64,000 bases of DNA, from contig NZ_VIFV01000002.1 in NCBI RefSeq assembly GCF_007004625.1, forward strand, positions 1 through 64,000, written 5' to 3'. Below the pieces are notes generated by a model. That model made no database searches, was not told the DNA's origin, and worked only from the letters and a program-made list of their open reading frames with translations. Source of the stretch: Planococcus salinarum. Its GTDB lineage: Bacteria; Bacillota; Bacilli; Bacillales_A; Planococcaceae. This document shows, one piece after another, positions 8,032 to 16,670 of this stretch (its first letter is position 1; each line of letters opens with the position of its first letter). Position numbers and translations under genes: made by a program.

Positions 8032-9288
8032 TTATTCACTGAGCTCTTTCACCGGCGGAACGGCCATTGCAGCGGCGACCACGCCAAGAGCCGGCAGCAG
8101 CATCAACAGCCATAACACTTCATCATAGCCGCCAAATCCGTCAAAGAACAAACCGAACGGCAGCGGGCCAAGTGCTGAACCGATGACCATGACCGCCATC
8201 GCGATCCCATTGATGCTGCCGATGTATTGTCTGCCGTAATAGTTGGGCCAAACGATACTCAGCGTCACCCGCTCGATACCGGAGATAATTCCCCATACCA
8301 CGCCAAAGAGGATCGCCATGGAAATTACGTCCGCCTGCAACAACAGCAGGATAAATCCAATTTCACCGATAAACAGCAGAACCAGCATCCATCGGACCGC
8401 AATTTTATCCAACAAGTAGCCTGCCAGGAATGTCACGGGAAATCCGATGACTGCCATCAGGCTCAGGACAAGTGCGGCTGTTTCAGGTGCCAGCGTTTTT
8501 TCCGAAAAGATGGAGACAAGGTGGAATGTCATGCCGGTGTTGACCAATGCCGGTATCGCGACACAAAATAACAATAGCCAGAAACTCCTTGTTTTTCGGG
8601 CTTCTTTCACTGTCCAACTGATGTCCGCAGACAGAGATTTTTGATGTTCTTCTTCTGTCAGCAAGTTTTCTCCGTCAGGCCTGAGACCGATATCTTCCGG
8701 TTTATTGCGGATCAGCAAAATTGCCAATGGCGTAAAAATCACCAGCACTGACAAACCGAGTATTGTCCAGGCCATGCGCCAGCCGACCATCTCAATCAGC
8801 CAGACATTCAATAATGGGAATACCGCGGATCCGACCATTGCCCCCAGTGCCGCAAGACTCAGGGCCCGCCCCCTTTTTTTGATGAACCATTGCGGAACAA
8901 GAGACTTGGCAACAAGAGACATTGACCCCTGGCCCAGCAAACGGATAAAAAAGAAACCGATGAAGAGCATGAATATGTTGATGACGAGTCCATTAAAAAT
9001 ACAGGCAATCGCCAATAAGACAGATATGATCACAGACATCTTTCTTGCTCCCTGGCTGTCGATCAGCCTGCCAACGACAAAAAGGAGAAAGCCGGCGAGC
9101 AAAGTGGCCGCTGAGTAAATACCCGACACCATTGAACGGCTCCAGCCAAATTCTTCTATGTAATAATCAATAAAAATTGCGTTGGAAAAAGTCTGGCCCG
9201 GTCCAGAAAAGAAATAGGAAAGCGCTGCAATCGCCACGATTACCCAACCATAATAATATTTTGTATGTAAAGGTGGTGTGCTGTTCAA
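8032..9288 (-). CDS. MFS transporter (oxalate/formate or monocarboxylate type)
   Basis: 418 residues with 12 predicted membrane helices. The N-terminal YYGWVIVAIAALSYFFSGPGQTF opening and FIDYYIEEFGWSRSMVSGIYS are typical of the OFA/monocarboxylate-porter branch of the major facilitator superfamily; GRLIDSQGAR is the loop 2-3 motif. A hydrophilic linker sits mid-protein (RNKPEDIGLRPDG...). Likely exports or imports a small organic acid; the substrate is unknown. The start is TTG at 9288 with AAGGAG eight bases upstream. It is transcribed alone between the UspA terminator and the convergent terminator. Confidence 0.85.
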   Translation of the reverse strand: MNSTPPLHTKYYYGWVIVAIAALSYFFSGPGQTFSNAIFIDYYIEEFGWSRSMVSGIYSAATLLAGFLLFVVGRLIDSQGARKMSVIISVLLAIACIFNGLVINIFMLFIGFFFIRLLGQGSMSLVAKSLVPQWFIKKRGRALSLAALGAMVGSAVFPLLNVWLIEMVGWRMAWTILGLSVLVIFTPLAILLIRNKPEDIGLRPDGENLLTEEEHQKSLSADISWTVKEARKTRSFWLLLFCVAIPALVNTGMTFHLVSIFSEKTLAPETAALVLSLMAVIGFPVTFLAGYLLDKIAVRWMLVLLFIGEIGFILLLLQADVISMAILFGVVWGIISGIERVTLSIVWPNYYGRQYIGSINGIAMAVMVIGSALGPLPFGLFFDGFGGYDEVLWLLMLLPALGVVAAAMAVPPVKELSE

Positions 9289-9329
9289 TCTGAGCTCTCC
9301 TTTCTGATGTTTTTCACATCAACGAAATA

Positions 9330-9359
9330 ACAAGAGGGTCCCATGCGGAACCCCCTTGT
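9330..9359 (-). terminator. terminator of the sulP2-uspA operon
   Basis: Hairpin ACAAG...CTTGT with a GGGT/ACCC continuation; moderately T-rich tail on the minus strand. Confidence 0.6.
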
Positions 9360-9376
9360 TTTATTCGCATGTTGTT

Positions 9377-9796
9377 TTATTTTACAATAAGCACTGGACA
9401 GTTGGCACGTTTTACCACTTTATGGCTGACGCTGCCAAGTACCATTTCCTGCAAGCTGTTCAATCCGCGGCTGCCGATGACAAGAATATCGAAATGTTCC
9501 TCATTGGCATATTCCACAATCGCCGGACCCGGAGTTCCGTGCAGAATTTCAACGCGGTATTTGATATTGGCATTGGCTATTGCCTCTTCAACCGGCTGAA
9601 CTTTCTTTCGGCGCTGCAAATCCAATTCTGCAGAACTGCCGCTGTGCAATACATCGTTCTTCGCATTGGCGTGATCGGCAACATAAACGATGGTAATTTG
9701 TGCCTCGCGGTTAGCCTCTGCAACTTTCACTGCTTCTTTTGCTGCGCGGACGGAATGATCTGAACCATCCACAGCCAATAATATTTTGTTATACAT
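9377..9796 (-). CDS. universal stress protein, UspA family
   Basis: 139-residue single-domain Usp. It opens KILLAVDGSDHS (nucleotide-binding Asp) and carries the ATP-binding motif GSRGLNSLQEMVLGSVSHKV near the C terminus, so it should bind ATP. It begins 23 bases after the stop of SulP copy 2, and no terminator separates them, so the two are probably one operon; Usp domains often accompany SulP and other transporters as regulators. The ATG is preceded by AAGGGAG. The copy 1 SulP gene has no Usp partner. Confidence 0.9.
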   Translation of the reverse strand: MYNKILLAVDGSDHSVRAAKEAVKVAEANREAQITIVYVADHANAKNDVLHSGSSAELDLQRRKKVQPVEEAIANANIKYRVEILHGTPGPAIVEYANEEHFDILVIGSRGLNSLQEMVLGSVSHKVVKRANCPVLIVK

Positions 9797-9819
9797 CTGT
9801 CGACACTCCCTTTTCTCTT

Positions 9820-11280
9820 TTAATGAGTCGGCAATTTCGCATTATCACTGTTGAAAATCGCCAGCTGGTTGACCAGCTTTTCACTGCCGGTATCCAGGCC
9901 GACTACTTCGACTTTATTGCGGTTTTCCCTGAACTTCAGGACAACCCTGTCTACAGCCCCGACACCGGAATCATCCCAGATATGGGCGTCAGTGAAATCG
10001 ATTACGATATCTTTATCTTCCACTTCAAAATCGAATTTGTCCAGAAAATCATCGACAGAAGCAAAGAATAATTGTCCCTGCACCAGATATTGGGTGGATT
10101 CGAGCAGTTTTTTCTCCACTTTGATTTTCGAAATTTTGGCGACAAAGAAAATGGCACTCAAGACTACTCCTGCAATGACGCCCTGTGATAAATCGTGCGT
10201 ATAAACGACAATCGCAACCACTGCAACCATAACGACGGAGTCGCTGAGCGGTGCTTTTTTCAAGTAATTGAATGATGACCAGTCGAATGTTCCGATGGCT
10301 ACCATAATCATGATGCCGACCAGAACCGGCATCGGGATCTGAACGACCCATTCACCGAGCACGATGATCAGGAACATCAAGTAGACACCGGCGAGTAAAG
10401 AAGACAAACGGCCTCGGCCGCCGGATTTAACGTTGATGATGGCCTGTCCGATCATGGCGCAGCCCGCCATTCCGCCGAAGAAACCGGTGACGAAATTGGC
10501 AATCCCCTGGCCACGCGATTCCTTGTTTTTATCACTTCCAGTTCCTGTCATATCATCGACGATATTGGCCGTCAGCAAAGACTCCAACAAACCGACGATG
10601 GCGAGTGCCAATGAAAACGGCAGGACGATCATAAATGTTTCAATTGTAAACGGTACATTCGGAATCAGGAAAGACGGCAATGATTGGGTGATGGTTCCCA
10701 AATCTCCGACTGTCCGGAGTTCAAACCCGCCAAAAATCGCGGCTCCTGTCAGAAACACCAGAGCAATCAGTGGAGCCGGTATTGATTTAAAGAATCTTGG
10801 AACGAGGTAAACAATGATTAGCGTAATCGCCACGAAGATATAGGTTATATTATTGATACCGAGGAAATGCGGCACCTGTGCCATAAAAATCAGAATGGCC
10901 AAAGCGTTAACAAAGCCGATCATAACTGCACGCGGTATAAATTTCATGACCTTCGCCACTTTGAAGACGCCGAACAAAACTTGGATAACCCCGGTCAGTA
11001 TGGTGGCAGCCAGCAAGTATTCCACACCGTGGTCCTGCACCAGCGGCACCATCAATAACGCCATGGCACCAGTCGCGCCGGAAATCATCCCTGGGCGCCC
11101 TCCCACAAACGCAATAATGACGGCAATGAGAAACGAAGCATACAGGCCGACCATCGGGTCAACGCCTGCAATAATGGAAAAGGCAATGGCTTCCGGTATC
11201 AAAGCAAGAGCCACGACCAAACCGGCAAGCGCATCTCCTTTAATATTAAAAAACCATTCTTTCTTAAGTTTTACTAACAT
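9820..11280 (-). CDS. SulP-family anion transporter, copy 2
   Basis: 486 residues, the same length as copy 1 at 5791 and colinear throughout. Differences are mostly conservative, in helices and the STAS linker. It has the SulP signature ([17 protein letters not shown]), about 10-12 membrane segments and a C-terminal STAS domain with [22 protein letters not shown] precedes the ATG by six bases. The following gene is uspA. The pair is a recent-looking duplication with three unrelated genes between the copies. Substrate unknown (sulfate, bicarbonate or an organic anion are all possible for this subfamily). Confidence 0.9.
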   Translation of the reverse strand: MLVKLKKEWFFNIKGDALAGLVVALALIPEAIAFSIIAGVDPMVGLYASFLIAVIIAFVGGRPGMISGATGAMALLMVPLVQDHGVEYLLAATILTGVIQVLFGVFKVAKVMKFIPRAVMIGFVNALAILIFMAQVPHFLGINNITYIFVAITLIIVYLVPRFFKSIPAPLIALVFLTGAAIFGGFELRTVGDLGTITQSLPSFLIPNVPFTIETFMIVLPFSLALAIVGLLESLLTANIVDDMTGTGSDKNKESRGQGIANFVTGFFGGMAGCAMIGQAIINVKSGGRGRLSSLLAGVYLMFLIIVLGEWVVQIPMPVLVGIMIMVAIGTFDWSSFNYLKKAPLSDSVVMVAVVAIVVYTHDLSQGVIAGVVLSAIFFVAKISKIKVEKKLLESTQYLVQGQLFFASVDDFLDKFDFEVEDKDIVIDFTDAHIWDDSGVGAVDRVVLKFRENRNKVEVVGLDTGSEKLVNQLAIFNSDNAKLPTH

Positions 11281-11340
11281 GTCTTTCTCCTTCTATGTTT
11301 TATTTCGTATGGCATCGTTTAATGGAGCCAGCTGATATTG

Positions 11341-11381
11341 CAATGTGAACAGTGTAGCACCGTTTTTCCCGAAACGTAACC
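11341..11381 (-). promoter_or_regulatory. conserved block upstream of SulP copy 2
   Basis: Counterpart of 7321-7361: CAATGTGAACAGTGTA then GCACCG, and AAACGTAACC at the same 31-base offset. The intervening bases differ, so the conserved parts are probably functional. Confidence 0.5.
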
Positions 11382-11537
11382 ATTATGGGAAAAATATTTG
11401 ATTTGTGATAGAATAGAAATACTATCAAAGGTGCTGAAATTGAGATATATTACATTGTATAAAGAACTGTTTTAAACGACCAAGACGTCTATCTCATTCC
11501 CCATCCATAATGCACCATCCAAAAAAGGAGTTTTTAC

Positions 11538-13421
11538 ATGAACAGCAAGAAATGGCCGACCCATAGCATTTTGGCAATAGCTGTACTGGCCACCTGGTTA
11601 AAAACCTACATTGTCTATAAGACGGGATTTTCCATCACAATCGATAACTTTATGCAGGAATTCATCCTGTTTCTCAGTCCCTTGAGCCTATTATTATTTC
11701 TGTACGGCGCAGCCCTCTTCATGAAAAAGCCGGCCAACAGGAATCGTTATCTTGTGGCAATGACATTAGTGACGTCCATTATCCTTTACGCGAATATTGC
11801 GTTTTACCGGTTCTTTTCGGATTTCATCACATTGCCGGTCCTTTTCCAGACCGATAATTTCGGAGATCTCGGTTCCAGTGCCGCCGCCAGCATTTTCCTC
11901 ACGGACATCTTTTACTTTTCAGATGTCATCCTTGTGCTGATCGCCATCAAATTCATTCCGGTGGCAAAAGAAGAAGTGGCATCCGTAAGTGGCCGAAGAG
12001 CTTACTTCATCTTATCGGGAGCAGTGCTGTTCCTTAACCTTGGATTGGCGGAAGCGGAACGTCCACAGCTTCTGACACGAAGCTTCGACCGTGAGATGCT
12101 GGTGAAAAATATCGGCATGTACAATTACCATCTTTACGATGTCTACATCCAGTCCAAATCACAGGCGCAGCGCGCATTGGCCGACAGCTCGGAGCTCGTG
12201 GAAGTAAACAACTATGTGCGGACTCACCACGTTGATCCATCACCGGATATGACCGGCATTGCTGAAGGCAAAAATCTGATCATCGTTACGCTGGAATCGA
12301 TGCAGACCTTCACGATCAATGCGGAGATGAACGGCGAGACCGTCACCCCTTTCCTGAACGGGCTGACGGAAGATGAAGACACGATTTATTTCCCGAACTT
12401 CTACCACCAGACCGGTCTCGGAAAAACTTCGGATTCAGAATTCCTGCTGGAAAACTCCCTTTATCCTTTAGGCGGCAGTGCTGTATTTTTCACGCACGCT
12501 GGCAACACCTATAATTCGATGGCTGAAAAGCTCGGCAACCAGGGATATTCAACAAATGTCCAGCACGCCAACACAAAAAGTTTCTGGAATCGCGATATGA
12601 TGTACGATTCCATGAACATCGACGAATTTCTCGACATTCAAAGCTATGAAATCGGAGAAGGGCAGGCCGTCAACTGGGGCATGAAAGACATTCCTTTCTT
12701 TGAACAATCCGTTGCGCATATGAAGGAAATGCCGCAGCCTTTTTACAGCCGCCTGATTACGTTGACCAATCATTACCCTTTCACATTGGATGAGGAAGAC
12801 AAAATGATTGATGAATTTGATTCCAACTCCGGTACACTCAACCGCTTTTTCCAGACCACCCGTTATTTGGATGAAGCTGTTAAGGAATTATTCGACGAAC
12901 TGAAAGCACAAGGTTTGTATGAAAACTCTGTCATCATGCTGTACGGGGACCATTACGGGATTTCTGAAAATCACAATGCGGCGATGGCACAATACCTGGG
13001 GAAAGAAATAACCCCGTATGAATCCGCCCAGCTGCAGCGCGTACCTTTCTTCATCCACATCCCAGGATCCGGTGAAGGCCACGTCAATGAAAAAATCGGC
13101 GCCCAAATCGATATGCGGCCGACACTCTTGAATCTGCTCGGAGTGGATACAGAATCAGATGTGCAATTCGGCAATGATTTGTTTGCTCCGGAAAAAGAGG
13201 AATTCGTGGTTTTCCGCGATGGCCGTTTTGTCACGAAAGAGTATGTTTACGCGGGAAATTCCTGCTATGAAAATGGCACAGGAGACCTCATAGACCAAAG
13301 TTTCTGCGAACCTTATATTGATGAGGCTGTTGCAAAATTGGAATATTCTGATAAAATGATTATCAAAGACTTATTGCGATTCTACGATGAAGAAACAGGG
13401 GAATTGATAGACATCGAATAA
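11538..13421 (+). CDS. LTA synthase-family sulfatase-fold membrane enzyme
   Basis: 627 residues: about five N-terminal membrane helices (to ~residue 165), then an extracellular sulfatase-like domain. Catalytic features of lipoteichoic acid synthases are present: Glu253 (VTLESMQ), the nucleophilic Thr297 in GKTSDSEF, and Asp471-His472 (YGDHYG) with a preceding Trp/Arg metal region (SFWNRD). The expected role is polymerising glycerol phosphate from phosphatidylglycerol on the outer membrane face, or priming it. Length fits LtaS/YqgS-type proteins. AAGGAG lies seven bases before the ATG. The patatin gene follows 47 bases downstream and is probably co-transcribed. Paralogs with different roles (LtaP, YvgJ) cannot be excluded. 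Confidence 0.9.
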   Translation: MNSKKWPTHSILAIAVLATWLKTYIVYKTGFSITIDNFMQEFILFLSPLSLLLFLYGAALFMKKPANRNRYLVAMTLVTSIILYANIAFYRFFSDFITLPVLFQTDNFGDLGSSAAASIFLTDIFYFSDVILVLIAIKFIPVAKEEVASVSGRRAYFILSGAVLFLNLGLAEAERPQLLTRSFDREMLVKNIGMYNYHLYDVYIQSKSQAQRALADSSELVEVNNYVRTHHVDPSPDMTGIAEGKNLIIVTLESMQTFTINAEMNGETVTPFLNGLTEDEDTIYFPNFYHQTGLGKTSDSEFLLENSLYPLGGSAVFFTHAGNTYNSMAEKLGNQGYSTNVQHANTKSFWNRDMMYDSMNIDEFLDIQSYEIGEGQAVNWGMKDIPFFEQSVAHMKEMPQPFYSRLITLTNHYPFTLDEEDKMIDEFDSNSGTLNRFFQTTRYLDEAVKELFDELKAQGLYENSVIMLYGDHYGISENHNAAMAQYLGKEITPYESAQLQRVPFFIHIPGSGEGHVNEKIGAQIDMRPTLLNLLGVDTESDVQFGNDLFAPEKEEFVVFRDGRFVTKEYVYAGNSCYENGTGDLIDQSFCEPYIDEAVAKLEYSDKMIIKDLLRFYDEETGELIDIE

Positions 13422-13468
13422 TAATGCGGAAAGGAAAACCTGAAAACCGGGAGACTGGAGGGATTGAA

Positions 13469-14338
13469 ATGTATCAGAATGGGTTGATCCTGGAAGGCGG
13501 CGGTATGAAAGGAATTTATACTGCCGGCGTCCTGGAATATTTCATGGAAAAAGACCGTTATTTTCCTTATGTCATCGGGGTATCTGCGGGGGCCTGCAAT
13601 GCAGCTTCGTACCTTTCCAGACAGCCGGGACGCAACAGATCGGTGATGATCGACTATCTCAACCATCCCGATTACATCTCGCTGCGCAACCTGATACAAA
13701 AAAGGGAGCTCTTTGGCATGGATCTGATTTTCGATCAGATTCCGAACGAGCTTCTGCCTTTCGACTTCCAAGCATTCCATGCTGCGGAAGAACGCTTTGT
13801 CATCGGCACGACGGACTGCCTGACCGGAAGTCCGGTCTATTTCGAAAAAAATGACTATCCGAATGACATCCTGTCAATCATTCGGGCGTCCAGCTCCCTG
13901 CCCTTTATGTCGAAGGCGGTTTCCCATACGGGCCACCTGCTGATGGACGGCGGAGTCGCAGATCCTATTCCCATCAGGAAAGCGGTGGCTGACGGTGTCG
14001 AAAAACCGGTTCTCATCCTGACAAAAGGCAAAGGCTACCGGATAAAACCGTACCGCTTTCCAAGAACGACGCGTTATTTCTACAAAGATTATATGGGCTT
14101 GACCCACGCCCTCGAAATGCGCTGGAAAGTGTACAATGAAACGATGGAAGAAATAGAACGGCTGGAACGGGACGGCAAAGTATTTGTCATCCGGCCTTCC
14201 AATTTGATCACTGTCAGACGCGCTGAACGGGATCCGCACAAGCTTGAGCTGATGCACAACCAGGGTTATTCAGACGCCCAGCATGCCTATGAAGCGATGG
14301 AACACTGGCTGCAGGCACCCGCTCTTAAATCCCTGTAA
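13469..14338 (+). CDS. patatin-like phospholipase
   Basis: 289-residue cytosolic or membrane-associated lipid acyl hydrolase of the YjjU type. The oxyanion loop EGGGMKG, the nucleophile elbow GVSAGA and the catalytic Asp motif DGGVADPIP are intact, so a Ser-Asp dyad is expected. The frame opens at 13424, but GGAGGG sits before the ATG at 13469 and the protein then begins MYQNGLILEGGG, as is usual for the family. It follows the LTA-synthase-like gene closely, suggesting a joint role in membrane lipid turnover (inference). Confidence 0.88.
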   Translation: MYQNGLILEGGGMKGIYTAGVLEYFMEKDRYFPYVIGVSAGACNAASYLSRQPGRNRSVMIDYLNHPDYISLRNLIQKRELFGMDLIFDQIPNELLPFDFQAFHAAEERFVIGTTDCLTGSPVYFEKNDYPNDILSIIRASSSLPFMSKAVSHTGHLLMDGGVADPIPIRKAVADGVEKPVLILTKGKGYRIKPYRFPRTTRYFYKDYMGLTHALEMRWKVYNETMEEIERLERDGKVFVIRPSNLITVRRAERDPHKLELMHNQGYSDAQHAYEAMEHWLQAPALKSL

Positions 14339-14525
14339 ATTTGGTACCGTATAAAGATTGCTTTACAACCAATCAACGATACCAGGGACCCAATTGCAAG
14401 GGAGAACAGGCAATTTCGCCGCTTCTGGCACTGGCGGGAACTTTCCTGGCTCTTTACCTCCGGCCTCTCTTCGGGCTGTTGGTGCCAAAATCCAATGATT
14501 CCGTATGTTGACGTAATGAACAGAT

Positions 14526-14568
14526 AAAAAAAGGCTTGAGCGATGCAATCCATCGCTCAAGCCTTTTT
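14526..14568. terminator. bidirectional terminator between patatin and queE
   Basis: Long stem AAGGCTTGAGCGATG/CATCGCTCAAGCCTT with A- and T-tracts on both sides. The 185 bases between the patatin stop and this hairpin hold no recognised feature. Confidence 0.92.
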
Positions 14569-14575
14569 CCTGTTA

Positions 14576-15283
14576 TTAAACACCTCTTTTATTCCCCCAC
14601 ACCAACGCATGGAGCTGCGGCAGCACTTTCACATCATTCATGATGGAAGATTCCGTACTGAGGTCAATCAGCCACGCATACCGCTCGATCAAACGGGATG
14701 CAAGCCGGGCATCGTCGATGGTCGTGATGTCATCATTCCCCACCTGCAGGAAAAATGGGGTTTTGGGGTAGCGGAGATGAAGCTGTCCGGCATAGTCAAA
14801 ATCTGTTTCATCGAAAATCACGATCTTTAAACTGGCATTTGCATTCTCCAGTTTCCCCATAAATCCATCCAGTTTACCGAAATCCGTTACCATGCCGGAA
14901 CTCGGAGGCTTGGGCGAAAGGGTGATGTCATCCACTTCTAGCAGCCAATCCTGCCATATCGTCGCCTGTGTCTCCACCGCCACTTTCCAGCCTTCCTGGT
15001 GACATAAGCCGATGAATTCGCCAATGCCTTTGTGAAGAAGCGGATTTCCACCCGAAATCGTCACATGGGAAAACCGCTGTCCCCCAATTTCTTTCAACTC
15101 TTCGATGATTTCCTCCGGCTGGCGGGAAAAACTTTTTCCCGAACCGTCCCAGGTAAAACTGGAATCGCACCACGAGCAGGAATAATCACAGCCCGCGGTC
15201 CGGACGAACATCGTTTTTTGGCCAATGACCATCCCTTCCCCCTGAATCGTCGGACCGAATACTTCCATTACAGGAATCTTCAT
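14576..15283 (-). CDS. queE: 7-carboxy-7-deazaguanine synthase
   Basis: 235-residue radical SAM enzyme that contracts 6-carboxytetrahydropterin to 7-carboxy-7-deazaguanine in preQ0/queuosine synthesis. The shortened-cluster motif is GCDYSCSWCD (Cys32, Cys36, Cys39), preceded by EVFGPTIQGEGMVIG; TISGGNPLLH and LSPKPPSSG are also typical QueE text. The start overlaps the end of queD by four bases (ATGA-type coupling). It is the last gene of queC-queD-queE, reading right to left, under the preQ1 riboswitch at 16381. Confidence 0.95.
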   Translation of the reverse strand: MKIPVMEVFGPTIQGEGMVIGQKTMFVRTAGCDYSCSWCDSSFTWDGSGKSFSRQPEEIIEELKEIGGQRFSHVTISGGNPLLHKGIGEFIGLCHQEGWKVAVETQATIWQDWLLEVDDITLSPKPPSSGMVTDFGKLDGFMGKLENANASLKIVIFDETDFDYAGQLHLRYPKTPFFLQVGNDDITTIDDARLASRLIERYAWLIDLSTESSIMNDVKVLPQLHALVWGNKRGV

Positions 15284-15705
15284 CGCACTTCCTCCTGTTG
15301 GGGCCGGTATATGACGTAGCTTGTCGGTGTTTCCCGCACAATGACCTGGAGACAGACCGGTTTGTTGTCCCGCGTTTCCAGAATCGCCTGAATCGACTGC
15401 CAGATTTCTTCCGCCAGCCGTTCCGTAGTCGGGAACTTGCCACCAAATTCCGGATGGTCGTTCAGAATCGTATGGTCGTACTTCTTATGGATGGCATCTT
15501 TCAGCAATTTGAAATCTATTAAAAAGTCGGAAGCATCCAGCCGGTTCCCTGCCACCGTAACATTTACAAAATACGTGTGGCCATGCACCGACTGGCATTT
15601 CCCCGCTTCTTCATGCGGAATGAAATGGGCCGCGGAAAAATTCATGTCTTTATTCAATTCAAATCGGTAAGCATGCGGCACGGTTGGGTAGAATTGCTGC
15701 ATCAT
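15280..15705 (-). CDS. queD: 6-carboxytetrahydropterin synthase
   Basis: 141 residues of the PTPS/QueD family, converting dihydroneopterin triphosphate to 6-carboxytetrahydropterin. Zinc ligands are visible as the NFSAAHFIP His and the HGHTYFV pair; further family text is [16 protein letters not shown] and [11 protein letters not shown]. It overlaps queC by four bases and queE by four, so the three genes are translationally coupled. Starts MMQQ; either Met may be used. Confidence 0.95.
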   Translation of the reverse strand: MMQQFYPTVPHAYRFELNKDMNFSAAHFIPHEEAGKCQSVHGHTYFVNVTVAGNRLDASDFLIDFKLLKDAIHKKYDHTILNDHPEFGGKFPTTERLAEEIWQSIQAILETRDNKPVCLQVIVRETPTSYVIYRPQQEEVR

Positions 15706-16367
15706 TTCGCCACACCGCCCGGCTTTGTCGCCAGATATGCTTTCAGGCCTTCACTCCGCAGCTCGCATGCCGGACAAGTGCCGCAGCCGCTGCTGGGTAA
15801 GCCATTATAGCAAGTGAGCGTTTTTTCCTGCACAAAATCAAGTGCGCCCAAAGTATCCGAAAGTTCCCATACCTGTTTTTTGTCGCGCCACATCAGCGGC
15901 GTGTGAATGACAAACTGGGCTTCCATCGCCAGGTTCAATGTCACATTCAGCGATTTGATGAATGTATCCCGGCAATCCGGATAGCCGCTGAAATCCGTTT
16001 CGCTCACTCCGGTGATGATATGTTTCGCGCCGATGGTCTGTGCGTATACGGCGGCAAACGACAGAAACAGATGATTGCGCCCCGGCACGAACGTCGAAGG
16101 CAATTCCCCTTCCTTCGCATCCACCGGGATTTCGTCCCGTGTCAGTGCATTGGCGGACAGTTGGTTGATCAATTTCATATCCAGCACCTGAAACGGCACT
16201 TCCAGCTCTTCTGCAATGCGGCGTGCATGCTCGATTTCCGCCGCGTGGCGCTGGCCGTAATCGAACGTGATTGTGGTTACTTCCTTGAATTCGGCTAAAG
16301 CCCAGAAAAGACAGGTTGTACTGTCCTGGCCGCCGCTGAAAACGACGACCGCCTTTTCGTTCTTCAT
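15702..16367 (-). CDS. queC: 7-cyano-7-deazaguanine synthase
   Basis: 221-residue ATP-dependent ligase that makes preQ0 from 7-carboxy-7-deazaguanine and ammonia. The PP-loop is [11 protein letters not shown] near the N terminus. The C-terminal zinc site is CGTCPAC plus an upstream Cys (LTCYNG). It is the first gene of the que operon, with its SD (GGAG) immediately next to the riboswitch core, so translation should be shut off by preQ1. No queF lies in the window. Confidence 0.95.
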   Translation of the reverse strand: MKNEKAVVVFSGGQDSTTCLFWALAEFKEVTTITFDYGQRHAAEIEHARRIAEELEVPFQVLDMKLINQLSANALTRDEIPVDAKEGELPSTFVPGRNHLFLSFAAVYAQTIGAKHIITGVSETDFSGYPDCRDTFIKSLNVTLNLAMEAQFVIHTPLMWRDKKQVWELSDTLGALDFVQEKTLTCYNGLPSSGCGTCPACELRSEGLKAYLATKPGGVAK

Positions 16368-16380
16368 TTATAACAGCTCC

Positions 16381-16414
16381 TTAGTTTTTTTAAGAGGGAT
16401 TTCGCGAACCTCTA
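16381..16414 (-). promoter_or_regulatory. preQ1 class I riboswitch
   Basis: On the minus strand: AGAGGTTC, a short loop, ATCCCTCT, then an A-rich strand ending AAAAAAACTAA. This is the compact preQ1-I aptamer (P1 stem AGAGG/CCTCT, pseudoknot with the A-rich tail). GGAG of queC follows directly, pointing to translational control. A TATTAT preceded by TGG at 16432-16437 is the likely extended -10. Confidence 0.92.
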
Positions 16415-16670
16415 TGATATGAACATTTTTCATAATACCACATTTCATACAAAGTGCATGGAGAATGGGGGTGTTCCGAAAGAACCGGCTGAAACTTCGT
16501 CACCTCCTCCCTCAAGTGCGTCGAAAATGACGGCGCGGTCCACAAATGTCCTAATTTACTGAAAATTGGATTACAATAGAAGAAAGAAGTTGAATGCGCG
16601 GCAACGGCAGGTGCACAGCCTGCCTCCTGCGCCACACTCCTCAACCGCGGAATACAAGGGAGATGAGCAA

